This document shows positions 59,156 through 64,000 of a stretch of 64,000 nucleotides of DNA, piece after piece. Source of the DNA: Aliagarivorans marinus DSM 23064 (lineage in GTDB: Bacteria > Pseudomonadota > Gammaproteobacteria > Enterobacterales > Celerinatantimonadaceae); NCBI RefSeq assembly GCF_000429485.1, contig NZ_KE386909.1, positions 260,371-324,370 on the forward strand, in the 5' to 3' direction. The stretch's first letter is position 1. Each line of letters opens with the position of its first letter. Below the pieces are notes generated by a model, which saw only the letters and a list, made by a program, of their open reading frames with translations, had not been told where the DNA came from and searched no databases. Both the position numbers and the translations under genes were made by a program.

Positions 59156-60252
59156 TAGCCTCGCGCTCCTTGTGCTGGGCGTTGGCGCTCGCTTGGCTCG
59201 CCTTCAGCGGCTAGTGCCAAGTCGTCGACCTTCGCGCCATCACGGATATTCACCAAGCCTTGCACCACAATCCGCTCGCCGCCTTGCAGGCCTTGTTGAA
59301 TAAGTACCGCGTTGTCAATCCGCTGGCCCAGTTCCACCTCGGTGCGTAACGCAGTCTGCTGCTGGTCAATCACATACACATAGCGGCGGGTACCCGAGTA
59401 CTCAATTGCTTGCACCGGCACCATCGGTTGCTCGGCGGTGGGGAGCGCCAGCGTAGCAGAGAGCAGCATACCCGGTTTGAGAAGCTGCTCTGGGTTATCA
59501 AAGGCAATACGTACGCGCAGGTTCAGGCTGTCGCTGTCGACGCGTGGGTCGATGGCTTGCAGCTCGCCGCTAAAGTGGCGGCCTGGCCATGCACTGCTGG
59601 TAGCCTGAATCGGCATACCGATATGTAGTTGGCTCAGGTAGCGCTCGGGGACGTTGAGGTCGAGGTGCAGTTTGGACAGGTCATCGAAGCTCAGCAGCCC
59701 TTGGTTGGCATTAACCAAGCTGCCTTCGCTGATATCAATCAGGCCAATCACGCCATCGAAGGGCGCACGCAGGCTATAGTCTTCAAGCTCGGCTTGAGCT
59801 ACATCCAAACGCGCCAGGGCAATATCAGTTGCGGCTTTTTGGGCATCATATTCCGCTTGCGAGATCGCTTTACGGCTTAGCAGCAACTGGTATTCCCCCA
59901 GCTTACGTTGTTCGTCTTGGTGGAAGGCGCGCGCCTCATTGAGCTGAGCCATCGCCTTGGTGGCATCCAACTGAATCAACAGCTCGCCTTTTTGGGCGCT
60001 CTGATTCGATGTGAGCGGCAGCGCTTCGACCTTGGCATTCACCTCAGCGGCAATCTCCACCGAACGGGCCGCATCAAGCGTGCCGATCAGGTTGAGCTGC
60101 TGGTTGAGTTGGTGGCTTTGCACCTCTTCGGTCAGCACATTGAGTACCCGCGCTTGACGACGCTGCGGCGCAGCCTCAGAGTCGGCGTTGTACCAAAGTA
60201 AGGCAATAAGTGAGAGCGCCAGAACTGGCGGGATGGCAAATCGTAACCACAT
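59155..60252 (-). CDS. RND efflux periplasmic adaptor (MFP)
   Basis: A 365-residue membrane-fusion protein. An N-terminal anchor (about 5-20) is followed by a barrel-sandwich half-motif (VEIAAEVNAKVEALPL), a short coiled coil (DEQRKLGEYQLLLSRKAIS), the second lipoyl half (LRAPFDGVIGLIDISEGSLV) and beta-barrel domains. It connects the RND pump to an outer-membrane channel. It is first in the two-gene operon. The C-terminus ends in a short polar tail. Confidence 0.94.
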   Translation of the reverse strand: MWLRFAIPPVLALSLIALLWYNADSEAAPQRRQARVLNVLTEEVQSHQLNQQLNLIGTLDAARSVEIAAEVNAKVEALPLTSNQSAQKGELLIQLDATKAMAQLNEARAFHQDEQRKLGEYQLLLSRKAISQAEYDAQKAATDIALARLDVAQAELEDYSLRAPFDGVIGLIDISEGSLVNANQGLLSFDDLSKLHLDLNVPERYLSQLHIGMPIQATSSAWPGRHFSGELQAIDPRVDSDSLNLRVRIAFDNPEQLLKPGMLLSATLALPTAEQPMVPVQAIEYSGTRRYVYVIDQQQTALRTEVELGQRIDNAVLIQQGLQGGERIVVQGLVNIRDGAKVDDLALAAEGEPSERQRPAQGARG

Positions 60253-60963
60253 AGTTTGAACCGCTTAAAGTGAATGCTGGAGTATTGTACTTGGGTGGCG
60301 GGGTTGGTGCTGTCAAGAATTGTAAAGAAGTGAAAATGTCATGTAGTTGTGGGCAGTTAGCTGTGCTGGCTGTTTGGTTTTGTGTGTGTTGATGGGGGGA
60401 TTGGGGTTTATTTTTCTTTGGTGTTGTTGGTCTGCGTTTCGCCCTGACGGCGACCTACTTTCTCTTTGCTTTGGCCAAAGAGAAAGTAGGCAAAGAGAAA
60501 GGCAACCTCGGGGCTGCTTGCTTACTGCGTTCCGCACTCCAGGCGGGCCCGAATTGAACTCGCTTCGCTCAGACAGCAATTCGACCTTATCCGCCCTACG
60601 CTTCCGGTACTCGTCGCAGCCCAGAGGGACCGGGGAGATCGCTGCATGGACCTATGAAGCGATCTCCCCGTTACGAGTTACAACCTTTCAGTTACTATTT
60701 TGAACAGACAGCCCTCTGATAGTATTCCTTAGTACCATTGATGAAGGATTAAACAGTTAAGGCACGAGGAATAGCAGATAAATTTTACCATATACACTTG
60801 TTTTCAAGCTGAGGCAGCTAGATAAAGTTTACTATTGATAAGCTAGCTACCAAAATGAAAATGAAGTCTGGCGAGTTTGAGGATTTCACTTAATCTATAA
60901 CCAATTATGTAATAACATGCTTTCCCAATTATAAGTTATTGCATTGAATTCAAGAGGTTAGCG
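60253..60963. other. 711-nt non-coding region with repeat elements
   Basis: Between the adaptor gene start and the GHKL-nuclease gene. It contains the dispersed repeat at 60384-60495, a hairpin CGGGGAGATCGC/GCGATCTCCCCG at 60631-60642/60659-60670, and from about 60700 an abrupt shift to AT-rich sequence holding the nuclease promoter. A 118-codon frame at 60347-60703 covers the repeat and is not believed to be a gene. Confidence 0.6.
60384..60495. repeat. Palindrome-bearing dispersed repeat, copy B
   Basis: It includes the perfect 13-bp inverted repeat CTACTTTCTCTTT (60455-60467) and AAAGAGAAAGTAG (60477-60489) around GCTTTGGCC, preceded by GTTTCGCCCTGACGGCGAC. The complement matches a decayed copy at 37111-37205. 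Extragenic repeats of this look are frequent in gammaproteobacterial genomes; I cannot name the family. Confidence 0.7.
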
Positions 60964-62985
60964 ATGAGCTTGCACACGAATCTTAGAGGTCGACTTAGAA
61001 ATACCTCTTTGCCAAGGAATCACGGCTTGATGCCTGTTTTTGAAGCGGTTGTTAATTCTATTCATTCTATTGAAGAAAAAGGCAACATAGACCAAGGCAA
61101 AATCACTCTAACCATTATTCGTGAACCACAAGAGGAGATGGATATTGGTGGTGGGTCTTGTGCGCCTATTCTTGGGTTCAAGGTCGCAGACAATGGCTGT
61201 GGCTTCAACAACGTAAACTTTAACTCCTTCCAGACCTTAGACTCTGATCACAAGATAGATAAAGGGTGTCGTGGTGTTGGTCGCTTACTGTGGCTTAAGG
61301 CATTTGACCAAGTAAGTGTATCAAGCATTTTTTCTGAGCAAGGAAACTTTAGCCACCGTGAGTTCGCATTTAACAGTAGCAACGGCGTACATGGCGATAA
61401 GGTTACGTCATCAGGGCAGAATCAAACTGGCTCTGTAATAACACTTGATGATTTTGATAAGGCGTATAGAAAAGCAGTCCCATCAGGTACTGCAACAATT
61501 GCCAATGCGTTGCTAGAGCACTGTTTGTGGTACTTTGTTCGTGAAGGTGGTGTGCCTCAGATCTTTGTTGAAGATGGTTCAGAATCCGTCAGTCTATATC
61601 AGTTGTTTGATACTCACATGCACTCACAAGCTGCGCATGAACAGATTGAAATTATTGGTGAGACGTTTGAGCTTACACACATTAAGTTTAGGGCTTCGGT
61701 TAACAAGAAGCACCAACTGTCTTTATGTGCTGCTAACCGCTTGGTAAAAGAAGAGGGGATTCAAGGCAAACTTCCTGGTCTTTATCAGAAAATTTCTGAT
61801 GACTCTGGAGAGTTTGTTTATACCTGTTACGTATCGTCTAAGTTCTTGGATGACAACGTTCGGGCAGAACGAACGTCATTTGAAATAGCGGAAAGCTTTG
61901 ATGGTCTCTTTGCTGACCAAGAACTTTCACTAAAGGTAATTCGTGAAGATGTTCTTAAGAGAGCACAGGCTTACCTAGAAGATGTCTTAGAAAAGAATAT
62001 CTCTGCGGGTAAGCGTAGAGTTGATGAGTACATCGTGACCCAAGCTCCTCGTTATCGTCCAATTACCAACTACATCGAAGAAAAAGACCTGATTATTGAT
62101 CCAGATAAGTCTGATAAAGATGTTGAGTTACATCTTCATGAGCAGTGGTATGCAGTAGAACGTCAGTTACTGTGCGAAGGTCAGCAAATCATGACTCCGA
62201 AGTGCAATGAGCAAGCGGAAGAGTATGAAGAACGTGTTCAGAGCTATTTACAAAAAGTAGAAGACTTGAAAAAGTCTGACCTAGCTAACTACGTATCGCA
62301 TCGTAAAGTGATTATCGATTTACTAGAAAAGTCTATCAAGCGTACTTCTGATGGTAAGTATGCCAAAGAAGAAATCATCCATGAGCTAATCATGCCGATG
62401 AGGAAAGACTCGAGTGAAGTCTTCTTAGACTCTTGTAACCTATGGCTAGTTGATGAGCGACTAGCATTTCACAACTATCTAGCATCCGATAAACCTCTTT
62501 CTACTATGCCTATAGTAGATACTGACAGCGGTAAAGAACCCGATTTACTAGCGATGAAAATCTACGATAATCCAATGTTAGTATCGGATAACAAGTCGAT
62601 GCCGCTTGCTTCAATCACTGTGGTCGAAGTAAAACGCCCGATGCGTAATGATGTTAAGGCTGGAGAAGATAAGGACCCTATTGAGCAAGCACTTGGATAC
62701 CTAGAGCGAGTGAGAAATGGTGAAACGAAAACACCCCAAGGTCGTCCTATTCCACATGCTAGTGACATTCCGGGTTATTGCTATGTTATTGCTGACCTCA
62801 CTCCATCTTTGCTTAAGAGATGTAAGATGCTAGACCTGCAAGTCACTCATGACCATCTAGGCTACTTCGGTTACAACAAAGGATTTAAAGCATATATCGA
62901 AGTTATTTCGTTTGACCGTTTAGTTAACATGGCGAAAGAGCGCAATAAGGCATTCTTCGACAAGCTTGGCTTACCAATGAGTTAG
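60964..62985 (+). CDS. GHKL ATPase-PD-(D/E)XK nuclease fusion protein, candidate defence gene
   Basis: A 673-residue protein. The N-terminal GHKL ATP-binding fold shows an N-box with N31 (FEAVVNSIHSIE), a G1 box with D76 (KVADNGCGF) and a glycine box at about 100-107 (KGCRGVGRLLW). A middle transducer-like region contains NVRAERTSFEI, and a charged helical segment covers about 395-470. The C-terminal domain has the nuclease signature P526-D527, then E555-V-K557 in ITVVEVKRP, 28 residues apart. GHKL-nuclease proteins are known or suspected anti-phage or DNA-processing enzymes; the substrate here is unknown. The gene is AT-rich against its neighbours, stands alone, has an AGAGG site 6 nt before the ATG, and is flanked by repeats and a possible transposase remnant. 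Horizontal acquisition is likely. Confidence 0.85.
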   Translation: MSLHTNLRGRLRNTSLPRNHGLMPVFEAVVNSIHSIEEKGNIDQGKITLTIIREPQEEMDIGGGSCAPILGFKVADNGCGFNNVNFNSFQTLDSDHKIDKGCRGVGRLLWLKAFDQVSVSSIFSEQGNFSHREFAFNSSNGVHGDKVTSSGQNQTGSVITLDDFDKAYRKAVPSGTATIANALLEHCLWYFVREGGVPQIFVEDGSESVSLYQLFDTHMHSQAAHEQIEIIGETFELTHIKFRASVNKKHQLSLCAANRLVKEEGIQGKLPGLYQKISDDSGEFVYTCYVSSKFLDDNVRAERTSFEIAESFDGLFADQELSLKVIREDVLKRAQAYLEDVLEKNISAGKRRVDEYIVTQAPRYRPITNYIEEKDLIIDPDKSDKDVELHLHEQWYAVERQLLCEGQQIMTPKCNEQAEEYEERVQSYLQKVEDLKKSDLANYVSHRKVIIDLLEKSIKRTSDGKYAKEEIIHELIMPMRKDSSEVFLDSCNLWLVDERLAFHNYLASDKPLSTMPIVDTDSGKEPDLLAMKIYDNPMLVSDNKSMPLASITVVEVKRPMRNDVKAGEDKDPIEQALGYLERVRNGETKTPQGRPIPHASDIPGYCYVIADLTPSLLKRCKMLDLQVTHDHLGYFGYNKGFKAYIEVISFDRLVNMAKERNKAFFDKLGLPMS

Positions 62986-63378
62986 CAATTTCCTGAGCTG
63001 AAAAGAGGACGATCCAAGTTAATGGTACCTTAAAACAGCAGCTCCAGATGCGCTTATTTATTAACAGTTACGATTGACAACGAATGCGATAGCTCTGAGC
63101 TATCTCATTTCTGCCAACATATGATATTTGGTTAATGTCCAGAAATCGCTCCTAGAGGACATTAGCCCAAACCGCAAACTGAGATATGGCAAAAGCCACA
63201 TAGGCTAATTGATAGCACCCAGTGATGTCATATCGTTTCTCCCATCGACTACCGACCTGAGTACTTCTGTCGTTATGCAGCACTCTCACGCTGCGCTACT
63301 ATCGGCAAACTTCCACTGCCCGTCTCTACATGTAGAATCGTTAGCCGTCGCACGATTGCTCATGGCATACTGATTTGC
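62986..63378. other. AT-rich non-coding tail of the nuclease island
   Basis: It contains the perfect palindrome GATAGCTC-T-GAGCTATC (63088-63104), which could be the nuclease transcript's end, and the possible transposase fragment at 63152-63295. GC content rises again at about 63430, marking the return to core sequence. Confidence 0.5.
63152..63295 (-). pseudogene. Possible C-terminal transposase remnant
   Basis: On the minus strand about 47 codons stay open to a TAG at 63154-63152. They encode a string ending GCYQLAYVAFAISQFAVWAN-VL, a hydrophobic helix after basic residues (GSRWEKRYDIT), reminiscent of the C-termini of some IS transposases. It lacks a start, a ribosome site and the catalytic part. 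The resemblance is from memory of general pattern only, so the call is weak. Confidence 0.3.
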
Positions 63379-64000
63379 ATGTTGTGGATAATCTTATTTC
63401 TCTTCATCACATTATGCGTTTTCCTGCCGGGGTTTTGGGTCAAGCATGTGATGAACAAGTACAAGCAGCCTGCTGATCGTTACCGTGAGCAGGGGAGTGG
63501 TGGTGAGCTTGCGCGCCACTTGCTGGACCGCTATGGCCTGCAAGGCGTTAGCGTCGAGGAGACGGCGGTTGGGGATCATTACGATCCGGTTGCCAAGGCG
63601 GTGCGTCTGACGCCTGACAACTACTCGGGCCACTCGTTAACAGCCGTGACTGTGGCCGCCCATGAGGTAGGGCATGCCATCCAGGACTCGCGAGGTGAGT
63701 CTTTGTTTTTAGCGCGGCAGAAACTGGTTAAGGCAGCCATGGTCGGTGAGCGTTTAGCTGGCATATTACTGGTGGCGGCTCCGCTTATCTTGGTGCTAAC
63801 CCGCCTTCCGCATGCTGGCGGGCTGATGATACTGATTGGCGCAGCGTCTATGGCGCTGGCTACCCTGGTGCACCTTGTGACCCTCCCGGTTGAGTTTGAT
63901 GCCAGTTATGGCAAGGCACTGCCTATCCTGATAGAAGGCGGCTACCTGCATGATGGTGACCAGGTGCACGCAGAGAAAATCCTCAAAGCAGCGGCGCTGA
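63379..64000 (+). CDS. YugP-type membrane zinc metallopeptidase (5' part)
   Basis: The frame is open to the end of the window, so the C-terminus is missing. From ATG 63379 the product starts MLWIILFLFITLCVFLPGFW, an anchor helix, then GSGGELARHLLDRYGLQGV, VGDHYDPVAKAVRLTPDNYS and the zinc-binding H95-E-V-G-H99. Two more hydrophobic helices follow around residues 130-175, then LPVEFDASYGKALPIL, whose Glu may be the third metal ligand. This matches the Zn_peptidase_2/YugP family of inner-membrane metalloproteases with unknown substrates. 207 codons are visible. Confidence 0.88.
   Translation, partial: MLWIILFLFITLCVFLPGFWVKHVMNKYKQPADRYREQGSGGELARHLLDRYGLQGVSVEETAVGDHYDPVAKAVRLTPDNYSGHSLTAVTVAAHEVGHAIQDSRGESLFLARQKLVKAAMVGERLAGILLVAAPLILVLTRLPHAGGLMILIGAASMALATLVHLVTLPVEFDASYGKALPILIEGGYLHDGDQVHAEKILKAAAL

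Noticed and set aside
60347-60703. 118-codon frame before the nuclease gene
   Set aside because: It spans the palindromic repeat; composition and low-complexity translation suggest a repeat by-product.

Overview
The window reads as a chromosome segment of a marine-type gammaproteobacterium, probably Alteromonadales-like (Shewanella/Ferrimonas/Corallincola-type); genus is not determinable from what I can see. The evidence is gene order. One block (7.9-33.2 kb) reproduces the enterobacterial series lipA-lipB-ybeD-dacA-rlpA-(mltB)-rodA-mrdA-rlmH-rsfS-nadD-holA-lptE-leuS / ybeL / lnt-corC-ybeY-ybeZ-miaB / ubiF, followed by a Met-Leu-Gln tRNA cluster. A second block (40.0-53.9 kb) reproduces ychF-pth-(rplY) / prs-ispE-lolB / hemA-prfA-prmC-sirB1-kdsA. 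Most of the sequence is moderately GC-rich; a few stretches are visibly AT-richer.

Layout. 0-7.9 kb: tRNA-Asp, a MITE-like repeat, a modular secreted di-haem oxidoreductase, a 28-residue membrane peptide gene, an AGCS amino-acid:Na+ symporter and two tandem paralogous MATE exporters. 7.9-21.6 kb (minus strand): lipoate synthesis, cell elongation and wall maturation (PBP2, RodA, MltB, RlpA, PBP5-type DacA), 50S maturation/silencing (RlmH, RsfS), NAD synthesis, DNA polymerase III delta, LPS assembly (LptE) and LeuRS. 21.9-25.5 kb (plus): inserted between leuS and ybeL, a membrane-anchored di-haem peroxidase translationally coupled to a hybrid sensor kinase. 25.5-33.2 kb: ybeL, lnt, corC, ybeY, ybeZ, miaB, ubiF. 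33.2-38.3 kb: accessory genes (VOC protein, MltC, an RCC1-like lipoprotein, a small exported protein, a LysE/RhtB exporter). 38.5-39.4 kb: duplicated tRNA Met-Leu-Gln operon with a chimeric pseudo-tRNA and a clear promoter. 40-54.9 kb: the ychF to nlpI housekeeping region, into which a TAXI-TRAP transporter is inserted between rplY and prs. 55-60.3 kb: an EEP-family membrane protein and an MFP-RND efflux pair. 60.3-63.4 kb: an AT-rich island with a palindromic dispersed repeat, a GHKL ATPase-PD-(D/E)XK nuclease fusion and a possible transposase remnant. 63.4 kb to the end: the 5' part of a YugP-type zinc metallopeptidase.

The best candidates for unusual biology are (1) the stand-alone GHKL-nuclease protein at 60964-62985, which has the architecture of a defence or DNA-processing enzyme; (2) the peroxidase/hybrid-kinase pair at 21890-25457, which looks like a periplasmic redox-sensing module; (3) a family of three ~160-bp MITE-like elements at 190, 25460 and 39550; and (4) the tRNA scar at 38866-38915. 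No CRISPR array, rRNA or complete insertion sequence was seen.
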